Assembly: GCA_013397435.1 (NCBI GenBank)
Contig: VZRG01000005.1
Coordinates: 1,635,508-1,699,507, forward strand
Length of the DNA stretch: 64,000 nt
Direction of reading: 5' to 3'
Source of the DNA: Erythrocercus mccallii
Taxonomy: Eukaryota > Chordata > Aves > Passeriformes > Dicruridae
In this document: positions 55,101-64,000 of the stretch, piece by piece
Numbering within the stretch: position 1 is the first letter of the stretch
Layout: each line of letters opens with the position of its first letter
Translations under genes and position numbers: made by a program
Notes under the pieces: generated by a model
Databases searched by the model: none
Told to the model about the DNA's origin: nothing
Seen by the model: only the letters and a program-made list of their open reading frames with translations

Positions 55101-58068
55101 TCATAGTGAATTCCTATTATTTATTGTTTACGTGATGAAAAACACATTCCATGGTTCTCAGTTCAGTTTCTCTTGGTAGACATGACAGTTCACTAATTTG
55201 CTCAAACAAAATGACAATGGCATGTAACCAAATTTGAATGCAACAAAAAAAATCAATTTTGGAAGCACATAAAATTTCACATACTCTATGTCAATAAAAG
55301 CTATTAAGAAGTAACAAACTGACTTTCAGACACAGCTGTTGAGAGCATCAGCTAAGCATATTATTGACTAGTAGGGACTGTTGGGCACAATTACTTCTAA
55401 AAAGTCACTCAATACATCTTCCTACAATAACTTTATTTGAATGTTTTCTTCAGGCTGCATAAGGCTGAATATCTAATATTTGAAGAGAAATGAGGACATA
55501 CATATATAAGTCAACATTCCTTATGTTAATGGAAATGCCTTTACTGTCTCAATCCTTATTTTGGAAGTTCCAAACTTCATGTCTGGTGTTTCTAAAAACT
55601 TGGGAAGAATTGGTACTGTCTTTTCAGAAACCTGGAAGTCTAGTTGCATGCCAGTTGAAATTCATTCTAGATATACTAACAGTCACTGGAGCACAGTAGA
55701 GAGAGAGATTCTAAGTCATCTGTCCTGATTCCAGATCATTGGACAGCACATCAGATTCCATTACAGCTGAGAGAACTGTGCAGTCACTTAGCTGTGCTTC
55801 CCATCTTGAGAATATCGCTGACATCCATGAACTTATGAGTCCATAATTCAACTGACCAGACATTTTACATCTTGACCAGCTAGAAGTAGTTTTCACTTCA
55901 AGTCCAGATAGTTCTTTACTCTCAGATCCTTCACTGCAATGTGCTGGTGCCAAGTGCCCCTCCAGAGCTGCCCAGAGTCAGCATGATGATAGGGCACAGA
56001 ACTGTATTTAGCAATCCAAGAAACCAGTAGTAATTAATTCTGACTACTGCTTGTTAGGAGCTGGCAAGCCCACTTATAACTCTCTAACATTAAAATGCAG
56101 AGACGATGATGCCAGTGAATGTGCAGCAGATCTGCAGCCATCTGTGGCATCACAATCATAAACAAAGTACAAAACTTCCACTCAAGTTAAAGCAGAGTTT
56201 TCCTATTTGCAGCATTCTGTGGATAATGATACATGAAGACAGATGAGAACAATTATACATGGACATTACCAGGTGCAGTTTACCTAAAGAACCAGATTTT
56301 AATTAATTTGGCTTTTTTTCTCCCGCAATAATGCCTTTGCAGTCAGCCGACAACATGAAAAAAGAAAGCCACATGATTAAAACCTTTTTTACTAATAAAA
56401 GTGATAAACATTAAATAATTTCAAATCACTCGTCTTAAACTTTATACACTATACGTGCTTGATAATAGCTCTGTGCAGCTACAGTTCCATGGATTGAGGC
56501 TGCACAGTAGTGGGAGGCTCATTTTAGAGTTTTATGAGAGATCCTCTCCCTGCACTATCTGGAAGGCAGAGAAACTACTGAGTAAGGGTTATCCACATAG
56601 CAGAATACAATGACAAGAGCAAGACATAGCTGGAATAAGCACCAGAGTAGAGGCACTGGTTAATCTCTAGCAGCTGTAAGGGTCACATCAGAGATGCTGA
56701 TCTATGCATTGCAAATTTAAGGCTTTATTAATGCTGACTGTGAAACAGCAGGGAACTAGACCTATATTCCTACATCCTCATTCCTACACCATTTTCCTAG
56801 TTACCAAAGACAAAGCTTGTTATTGTGTGATTTGCTGAGGAAAGGTTAGAAAGAAAGCATTCTCTGCATGTCATCTGCTTCAATGAGAATGGTGAGATGA
56901 AGGCTAGCTCAATTTCAAAGAGGAATGGAAGACAGAAAAGAAAGGAATGATTTGAGGTCATCTGCACTTCAAAGAACAAGGGAAAAATCCACATCTCTAG
57001 AGCAAAACTTGCTCTTTTTTTGGTTTTGTAAGGAATAGACTTTAATGCTGTTTATATATAGTACAGAGCAATGACAAGCAAATCTTCTAAAAATAGTTCT
57101 CCACTGCCTAATGATTGTAGGCAAGAAACACTTTCCTGGCAGACACCCATATTTGCAAAGATCATTCTTGTGTATTGCCCTCAGCCCACATAATTATGCC
57201 TCTGTTTTATATTTAGACTCTGTATTCCAGAATACAAATCTAATAGCACTAAATTGCTTAGTCGGATATTTGACTTCTTACTTTTGGGCTGAGACAGTCG
57301 TTCAACAGTTTAAGTTAGAAAAATAGATGAGCACAGCTGATTGTCTTTTCTGATTTTCTACATGGACTGCACAAATGACAGCTTTTGTATTTGCACAAGG
57401 TGGGAGAAGAAAATGCAGGAAGGGGAATGGGCAATTGAGGGAGGATGGCCTTTTTACTGACACAAAATGTTTATCATGCTATGACCTTAATTAATAAAGA
57501 TGTTACACATAAGTTTTATGGAATAACCTGCAACAAATTACTTGAAAGAAGTTGTGCAGGCAGAGGAAGAAACAGTACCAATATAGCATACAGATAGAAG
57601 GTCTTTATGAAGCCAAATTTAGATATTTCTTTTCCCGATATCTCCTTATTTATTAAGCTTTATAATCTGTGCTTGACCTAGGTTCACAGCTAGATTAAAA
57701 TTGTATTTGTCTTGTAAGGTCTGCCAAAATGCAATATGATAGAGCTGAAAACCTTCTTTTTTCTTTGAGAATAGAGGTATAATCTGTTTAGAAGGCTGAC
57801 TTATTTTGAAGGTGCTTGCATGAGTTGGGTAGGTCTCTAAACATAAAGTAAGCACCTTTCCCTCAATGTAAGGAAAAGCAAAATGGCTTTTAACCCACAA
57901 ATCACCTTTCTTTCCTCATTAACTTTTTATTCTAAAAAATGCAAATTTGTCAGTCAAAGTAGAACAGGACTGGAAAGAGAAACTTTTTAATCAAGTTGCA
58001 GAGACCTGACAAAATAAGCACAGACAAGAAGTGGGAAAACAGGTTATGTGAAGAATGGATGAATAGGC

Positions 58069-58117
58069 NNNNNNNNNNNNNNNNNNNNNNNNNNNNNNNN
58101 NNNNNNNNNNNNNNNNN
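58069..58117. other. Assembly gap, 49 unknown bases
   Basis: A short run of N that ends directly in a GGGA tandem repeat. The gap probably hides more of the same repeat. Confidence 0.99.
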
Positions 58118-58140
58118 GGGAGGGAGGGAGGGAGGGAGGG
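58118..58140 (+). repeat. GGGA microsatellite, G-quadruplex-capable
   Basis: Six GGG runs separated by single A bases, starting at the gap edge. Four or more GGG runs with one-base loops is the pattern expected to form a very stable G-quadruplex. That may explain why sequencing failed immediately to the left. Confidence 0.9.
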
Positions 58141-60270
58141 TAAAATGTTTGTACTTCTTAGCATTTCCTGGCCTTCATGTACACTTCTTTTTGCAGGGCT
58201 TCAAAGTTACCCAGCAATCACTGGGAATAAAATCCCAAAAGCTAAAAGTCAAACCTAACTCCTTCTCATCCTGTACACCTTCAAAAGGGTCAAAGACTGG
58301 GACTTTCTTAATTCTATTATTCAGTTACATCTGTGTTTGTTTAATTTAGGCAGGACCTCATCATAAAGTCCATATTTGAGATGCTTTAGAAACTGAAGTG
58401 TCTTAAGCAAGTATTAATTATTATATCCTAATCTGTTTCCCCTTGCGGTCACCTACACAGAGAGGCTGAGCTATGCTGCTAATCCATATCCATAGACAGG
58501 AGTTTACAGTACTAAAGGAGTCACAGAATTTTATAAGTCTCACACTCTCACAACAGCACGTATGTGAAAGGAATTCCTAGAAAATCACCAGAATTTAGAA
58601 TGACTCAAAATGTGTTTCAAGATGTTAATATGTTCTGGTGAAATAATTATCTAATTACATATAACTCAGATTCTTATCTTTTGTGCAGAACACTGAGAAT
58701 AAACTAAAAGAAAACTGCTATTTGATGCATTTAATTATATCCTAAGAAAACTTTTGTTTAATAATACATTCAACAAGAGAATCAGCCTATTAAAAGGAAA
58801 ATTCCCAAGTAATTGGGACTTTTTTTCAGAAACTTCCAATTGAAGCTAAATATTTTATTACTGTAGCTCTTTTGTATTTTGCAGTTGCCAGATGTTTCTG
58901 CTTTGTACAGGACTCTTGGCAGTTGTAGATTAGCATTGATGTATCTTATTTTCCCTGGGTACCAAGTTTGGAAAGGAGCTTGTCAGGTTTCAATAAATGT
59001 TTGGATCATCAGACAAATAGAGAACTTCCAAGAAAAAAGAGGAACAGGCATCCCAGCAATATCTAGAATAGTTAAAATAGATCAATACATTAAGGTATAA
59101 GCACAGTGACTGCCTATAAGTAGTCTAGAACATGCAACTAGAGAGTATCAGAGCTTTATGCTGCCCTTTCATGAGTTGCTTTTTTTCTTCTTAATGATTG
59201 CTCAAGCCACGCTGTCTTTCTTCATCACCATGTGTGAAGTGAAATGAAACACTTAAGAAAAGAAATAAATCTATGTCTATTGACACTGGACCTACAAACC
59301 ACTTAGATGCAGGGGAAAACTGGAAAGCACGAACAGTGATACCATTGTGTATTACTTACTCCCCCATCCAAAATGTATTTTTATGTTAACAAACTTCCTT
59401 CTTTTTTTTCTGTAATGGAATTATGGGTACCAAACTAGCTGCTTTCTGATATGCACTAAATAAACTTAATATTGACTTAGTATTTTGGGGTGTTGACAGA
59501 TCAAATCTGTCAAATCCTAGTAGTGGTTTAATAAGCCCAGTTGCCTGCTTCACCCGTCAGAGGAGCTCATACTGTTGCCGTAGCAAGACTGGCATAAGAG
59601 AACATATGCTCCTGCCGCTGCTGCTTCCATACAAAGCCCAGAATCCAAAGGTCTTAAAACCCATAATTCAGGCAAACAGTTGTTTGACTTACCTATTAGA
59701 ACCCAGCTGTCTGTCACTTCCCTTTTGGCTGGTTGCTCTGTAAGGGCTTAGGAGAATGGAATATGGACATGAGTATCTGTGAATTCAATTCATTGATTAT
59801 ACCTGGACTGTCACAGCTACACTATTAGGATGTGTTTTTTTATGAAAGATATTGCAAGTCTGATTTCCCTGAGATTACGTTTCAGATTGCTCCTGACCCT
59901 TCTCATTAGGAATTTAAGGTAAGATGTCAGACTCTGAACTCAAGCCACTGACATGTAATTTCTTCTGCCAACCCCGATAAAAAGATTAAAATCTCCAGCT
60001 GGGGTCAGTTTGGCCTGCTAGGATAAGAGGACAATACCTTTAGTCAGTACAACTAGATTGCTTGAACACAGCTGTCAGAATCTGCAGAGGAGGCATAAAA
60101 GAAAATCTTGTATTCTTGCTAACATTAATGATCTGGTAGCACTTGTTTTAACAGTAGAAAGGTTCTGTCTTGCCCTTTCTTCTACATTCTCTGCAATGTT
60201 TTCATTTAAAGGATTGGCCATTTCTTACTTCAGAAGCAGTTTAAATTAATCAGCCCTAAATTAATCAGGC

Positions 60271-60310
60271 AGTTGGACTAGATGGTTGTAGTTCCCTTCC
60301 AACTGAAATA
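60271..60310 (+). mobile_element. CR1 LINE remnant, about 40 bp
   Basis: The core GTTGGACTAGATGGTTGTAG followed by TTCCCTTCCAACTGAAATAG resembles the segment just before the CR1 3' end (TTGGACTAGATGATC... CCTTCCAACCC). It is very short and diverged, and lacks the terminal repeats. Confidence 0.65.
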
Positions 60311-61361
60311 GTTGATTTTACTTTATTTTGTTCTGTAAAATTAAGAGTGGCACGGTAGACCTGTACAATGTACTTCTGTAATGAGTTCTGAGGAGTCTTC
60401 AAGATTAATATTTTGGCTTTTTTTCAAGTTTGTGTAAACTTGATCTAAGTAGAATGCAGTTTAGTTAATGGTGTAAATGTATGTATATTTCAGGTTGCAG
60501 GCTGATAGTGAGACAGTGGCAATTCTATGTAAAATACAGAAGTACACACACAACCTCACAATATGCAGCAGCCTGATGGGCCACAGCCTTCTAGACTGTT
60601 GAAGAACTGTCATTTTTTGGAGAAAATCTATAGAAATTATAATTTATCTGTATTTTTTTTATATTTTACATTAAGCCTAATAAAGACTTTAACCTTTCTG
60701 TCCAGACTGTCAAAACGATCTTGAAGTGCTCATATTTAGAATGTACATTTTGCATAATATTCAGTTCCCTGTTTAAGTATTAGATTCCAGTCACTTACTA
60801 CTCAATTTTATAGGACTACCCCCTCCCCAGTCCCTCAAAACATAGGCCAGATATTATCAACCCTGGTCTCTAAATGCCTAAAGCAAACATAAGCAAAACA
60901 CTCTCTCACTGGGCTCAAACAATGAGATGAGGGTTTTCTCCACATTAGGAAGTGCTAGCAGTAGAAGTGCAAGCAGATTGGATTTAGGCATATTTTGTTG
61001 GTTTTGGTTGTTGTTAGGGGTTTTTTCCCTTCTGTTACAGTTTAATTTGATAGCAAACTGGCAATGGAGTAAATGGAGTAAATGAAAACCCTGCTTTTAA
61101 ACTGAAATGAAAACAGCAAGTAGCAATTCACACTGCTTCAGGTACGATGGCTCAAAAAGAAACAGAGCTGATCCAACTTTTCTTCTCATATAGCCTCTAA
61201 TTGAAAGCGCATTTCATTGACAGCTAACACCTAATGGTTATGAAGAGGTACAAGCAAAGAAATGTGCTGCAACGAAAAGCTCAAAAGGATATTGTCTTGA
61301 TACACAGTTGACTTTAATAAAGAGAGAGAGGCACTGTTTTGGTGTGGGGACAAGAACATTG

Positions 61362-61700
61362 TTATAGAATCATAGAATATGCTGAATTGGAAGGGTCCCA
61401 TTAACTCCTGGCCCTGCACAGGACAGCCCCAAGAATCACATCATGTGCTTTGTCCAAATGCTTCTTGAACTCTGGTAGGCTTGGTGCTGTGACCACTTCC
61501 CTGGGCAGCCTGTTCCAATGCCCAACCACCCTCTGGGTGAAGTACCTCTTTTTTAATATCCAACCTAATCCCCCCACCCCAGCTTCCTGCTGTTTCCTTC
61601 GGTCCTATGAATGGTCATTGGAGAAAAGGGATCAGTGCTTACCCTTCCACTTGCCCTCCTGAGGAAGTTGCAGGCCATGATGAGATCACTCCTCAGTCTT
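61362..61700 (-). mobile_element. CR1 LINE 3' end, minus strand
   Basis: The plus strand begins TTATAGAATCATAGAATATG, then AATTGGAAGGGTCCC, CCTGGGCAGCCTGTTCCAATG and CCACCCTCTGGGTGAAG, and ends in a segment containing GATGAGATCACTCCTCAGTC. These are reversed CR1 3' UTR and distal landmarks, so the element points along the minus strand. It is about 340 bp, 5'-truncated and has no coding capacity. Its terminal unit (ATTCTATG type) and internal sequence differ from the copy at 62100, suggesting another CR1 subfamily. Confidence 0.93.
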
Positions 61701-62099
61701 TCCTTGATAATTTATTATTAAATACAGCTAAAAGTGTCAGTAGAAATACACATTTGATGGAAAAGTTTATCACAGATACCTATCAGACCAACAGCCCATC
61801 CACTTTTTTTTTAGCCCTGGAGAAGCATGTGGGATGGAGGAAGCATTTTGGCTGAAGGCTGAGGGCAAAAGAGTATTTGAAAACACTCATATTTCTAAGA
61901 TCTCTCCAGGCCTAACCTGCTTTATTACCTGATACAACGCTTTCTTCACACTTGGGAGCCTTCACAGGCTTACTCCAAAGATGTATAGCACTAGGAGAGA
62001 GCAGAAGTTTTGTTGTTACATATATGTTACATACATAAATATATAACTGAAATGTATGGTATTAGTTCAGCAGATAATGGTGACAATAAAGATTCTTTC

Positions 62100-62612
62100 C
62101 CTGCACTTGGCAGTGGTGAGGCCACAACTTGAGTGCTGTGTCCAGTTGTGCACCACGCAATTCAGGAAGGACATTGAGGTGCTGGAGCGAGCCCAGAGAA
62201 GGGCAGTGGAGCTGGGGAAGGGTCTGGAGCACAAGTCTGGGAGGAGTGGCTGGGGGAGCTGGGGGTGTTTAGCCTGGGAAAAGGAGGCTCAGGGGAGCCC
62301 TTACTGATATCTCGAACTGCCTGAAAGTGTAGCCAGGTGGGGGCCAGCCTCTTCTCCCAAGTAACCAGTGACAGGACAAGAGGACACAGCCAGGTGAGGT
62401 TGGACATTAGGAGGAATTTCTTCACAGAAAGGGCGATTAGATATTGAAATGGGCTGTCCATGGAGGTGGTAGAGTCACTGTCCCTGGAGGTGTTTAAGGA
62501 AAGACTGGATACGGCACTCAGCCCTATGCTCGAGTTGTGGTGCTCGGCCACAGGTTGGATTTGATGCTCTTAGAAGTCTTTTCGAACCTAAATGATTCTG
62601 CGGTTTCGTGAT
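62100..62612 (+). mobile_element. CR1 LINE with end of ORF2, beside GPD1L promoter
   Basis: A 5'-truncated CR1 on the plus strand, about 510 bp. A plus-strand frame over 62116-62240 reads RPQLECCVQL... RKDIEVLERAQRRA... LGKGLEHKS, the C-terminal end of the CR1 reverse-transcriptase ORF. The frame then decays. The 3' UTR follows, with landmarks TTCTTCACAGAAAGGGCGAT, GGGCTGTCCATGGAGGTGGT and TTGGATTTGATGCTCTTAGA, and the element ends GATTCTGCGGTTTCGTGAT. The normally AT-rich terminal repeats are diverged and contain CpGs. It stops about 240 bp before the GPD1L start codon, at the edge of the CpG island. Confidence 0.92.
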
Positions 62613-62719
62613 ATAGCACAGTGCCTGCGGAATTTCTTGCTTTGTTCGAGGGCCCCATTTACCCTCGTCCTCCACGGGAGCCGTCGCGCCCACGGCAGAG
62701 CGGGGGGGCGGGGCTGCGG

Positions 62720-62739
62720 AACTACAGTTCCCGTCACGC
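62720..62739 (+). promoter_or_regulatory. ZNF143/STAF-type binding motif
   Basis: AACTACAGTTCCCGTCACGC matches the known vertebrate promoter motif ACTACAATTCCC followed by a less constrained CNNCATGC-like half. The first half is matched with a single A-to-G change; the second half is weaker. This motif typically lies within about 200 bp of start sites in CpG-island promoters, which fits its place about 115-135 bp before the GPD1L start codon. Confidence 0.6.
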
Positions 62740-62764
62740 CGCAGGGGCGGAGGGAGAGCGGGCG

Positions 62765-62773
62765 ATGCCCTGA
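62765..62773 (+). promoter_or_regulatory. Two-codon upstream open reading frame
   Basis: ATG CCC TGA lies 82 nt before the GPD1L ATG. The base at -3 is G (GCGATGC) and the base at +4 is C, so its initiation context is moderate. It matters only if transcription starts upstream of it, which the sequence does not prove. Confidence 0.45.
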
Positions 62774-62854
62774 CGGGGGAGGCGGGAGCGGGGGGCGGAC
62801 GCATCACGGAGCTTTTCGCCGCGGCCGCTGTGGCGGGGCGCGGGCGGCGCTGCT

Positions 62855-62907
62855 ATGGCGCTCTCCGCCGCCCCTCTCAAAGTCTGCATCGTGGGCTCGG
62901 GCAACTG
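62855..62907 (+). CDS. GPD1L: GPD1L exon 1, N-terminus
   Basis: The reading frame gives MALSAAPLKVCIVGSGNW, interrupted at TG|GTGAGT, a consensus splice donor that splits the Trp codon after its second base. Unspliced, it meets TGA at once. The VCIVGSGNWG start is the beta strand plus glycine-rich loop (GxGxxG once exon 2 is joined) that binds NAD in glycerol-3-phosphate dehydrogenase. The enzyme interconverts dihydroxyacetone phosphate and glycerol 3-phosphate in the cytosol, and GPD1L is also known to affect cardiac sodium channel function in mammals. AAPLKVCIVGSGNW agrees with my memory of GPD1L. GPD1 itself is the alternative but differs in the first residues and is not expected beside OSBPL10. 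The start codon has G at -3 and G at +4. The leader is two residues longer than the human one I recall. Confidence 0.95.
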
Positions 62908-64000
62908 GTGAGTGCGGCGGCTCCTGGCAGGGCGGGCACTTCGGCGGCCGCCGCGGCCCGGCCTTCCCGGGGGCTGTGCCCGCCCGGGCCTTGCTGTCGG
63001 TTCCCGCCCGGCGGGGTGGCCGCGCTTCCCTCCGGGTTGGCGGCCGTGAGGCCACCCGCTGCCGGCCGTGGAACACCGTGTGTCGCCGGGCCGTGGCGGG
63101 CTCCGGGTCGTGCTCGTTCCGTGCGGGAGGGCTCGTCCTGCCCCCGGCTCCCTCGGAGCGGAGGTGCTGCCGTGACGCGCTTGGGGGAAGAAGCGGCAGA
63201 ATCGAGCAAGCAGTTCTAGTGCTTGTAAACACCCTCGTATCCTGCGAAGTTGTTCCAGGATATTTTTAACCTGGTATTTGTTGTGTGCTTCGTCCGATAT
63301 CAGATGACGTAGACATTAAACATGCTGTACATTTTTAAAGTTTTTTTTTCCAACTACGCCCCGCCTGTAGAGCTTCACTAAGAACCTCACTTGTCTACAA
63401 AAGTGTTGTTCGGGATTCTCTGTGTTCCTATGTGCCTATTTTCCAAGACAGTTCAAAGAAGAATTGTGAAACACTAGGTTATTTGAAATACCTTCTCTTT
63501 ATTTTTCCCCCCAAATTGATTAAGCTGAAGCACACTGAGAGCTTGAGACAAGGTTTTGTTGGTGTCTTTCTCTAGTTTATAATTCGACTTAATGGACTTG
63601 CTTCTTCATCCATTGAAAGCAATAGACTCCTTCTTCAAGAGGAGTATCACGTTAATAACCCTTTGTCTTCCTTAGTTATTTCTTTTTCTTACACCAGATC
63701 CCTCTTTACAGTGAATAAATTAAGTACCATGTGTTACAGAAATACAGAAATACAGAAATACGTCTTCACAGTTTGTCACTTCCAATTACTAATGCTAAGC
63801 ACACATTATTCAGATAGCACTGGGTTTTAAGATGTTAAACTCAGAGGAATTCCATGTAGAGCAAGGCACTGTGTTTTATTAAACCAAACTTGCCAGTCTT
63901 TTGTTGGAATGGTCTTAGATTTGTTGCTCACCCCCTGCCCACTCCTTGCAGTTGGCTTTTGCTGGGTTAAAAATACCAGCAGCTGCCAAGTTTTATTTTT
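62908..64000 (+). other. GPD1L: GPD1L intron 1 (partial)
   Basis: Begins with the GTGAGT donor. The first 300 bases continue the CpG island, then the sequence becomes AT-rich. No further exon is recognisable before the right edge. A short ATACAGAA repeat lies at 63736-63762. Confidence 0.88.
63736..63762. repeat. ATACAGAA short tandem repeat
   Basis: About three copies of an 8-bp unit in GPD1L intron 1. Confidence 0.8.

Larger units (their letters stand above)
39701..62099. other. Intergenic region between OSBPL10 and GPD1L
   Basis: About 22 kb of mostly AT-rich sequence separates the two divergent genes. Open frames are short (the largest is 118 codons, plus strand, 52787-53143) and none matches a family that I recognise. 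A non-coding RNA gene cannot be excluded from sequence alone. Recognised contents are CR1 pieces at 51725, 60271 and 61362, a TTTTTGCTA-type array at 41463, short repeats near 41185, 44325 and 52116, and a gap at 58069 next to a GGGA repeat. Elsewhere I see nothing I can name. Confidence 0.75.
62620..62854 (+). promoter_or_regulatory. GPD1L: GPD1L CpG-island promoter and 5' UTR
   Basis: GC content and CpG density rise sharply just after the CR1 ends. The segment has GC boxes of the Sp1 type (GGGGCGGGGC near 62707-62714, GGGGCGGAGG near 62744) and a ZNF143-like site at 62720-62739, with no TATA box. This is typical of a broadly expressed gene with dispersed start sites. The island continues through exon 1 into intron 1, to about 63200. 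The exact transcription start cannot be read from sequence. Confidence 0.82.

Noticed and set aside
62592..63269. 225-codon plus-strand frame over the GPD1L promoter and exon 1
   Set aside because: It is in a different frame from the GPD1L exon, has Arg/Gly-rich content typical of CpG-island translation, and runs into intron sequence.

Overview
This is a vertebrate nuclear window, almost certainly from a bird. The evidence is several 5'-truncated CR1 LINE tails, a retroviral LTR of a type I associate with songbirds, long AT-rich introns with few CpGs, and two CpG islands at gene starts. Two protein-coding genes can be supported. They point away from each other, and the pairing (OSBPL10 on one strand, GPD1L on the other) matches the gene order I recall from human chromosome 3p, which supports both calls.

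Positions 1 to about 39,000 hold the 5' half of OSBPL10 on the minus strand. Exon 1 (38759-38848 visible, its start lost in a 483-base assembly gap), exon 2 (7620-7801) and exon 3 (5805-5884) together encode most of the N-terminal PH domain of the lipid-transfer protein ORP10. The exons join in frame with GT/AG splice sites. Intron 1 is about 31 kb, intron 2 is 1.7 kb, and intron 3 runs off the left edge. The introns hold a stepwise-evolving minisatellite (1160-1320), a solo-LTR-like element (about 16.66-17.32 kb), a CR1 tail (28991-29300), a GC-rich patch (about 24.48-25.15 kb) and small inverted repeats.

Positions of about 39,700-62,600 are intergenic. No gene is recognisable there. The segment holds four CR1 pieces before the promoter-adjacent copy is counted as the fourth, a TTTTTGCTA-type tandem repeat, and a 49-base gap next to a GGGA repeat.

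Positions of about 62,620-64,000 hold the CpG-island promoter, first coding exon (62855-62907) and start of intron 1 of GPD1L on the plus strand. GPD1L encodes cytosolic NAD-dependent glycerol-3-phosphate dehydrogenase 1-like. The promoter carries a ZNF143-type motif, and a CR1 element ends only about 240 bp before the start codon.

I found no gene cluster, CRISPR array or other undescribed system. The points most worth following up are the CR1 next to the GPD1L promoter, the ZNF143-like site, the apparent two-residue PH-loop insertion in OSBPL10, and the sequence hidden by the gap at the OSBPL10 start.
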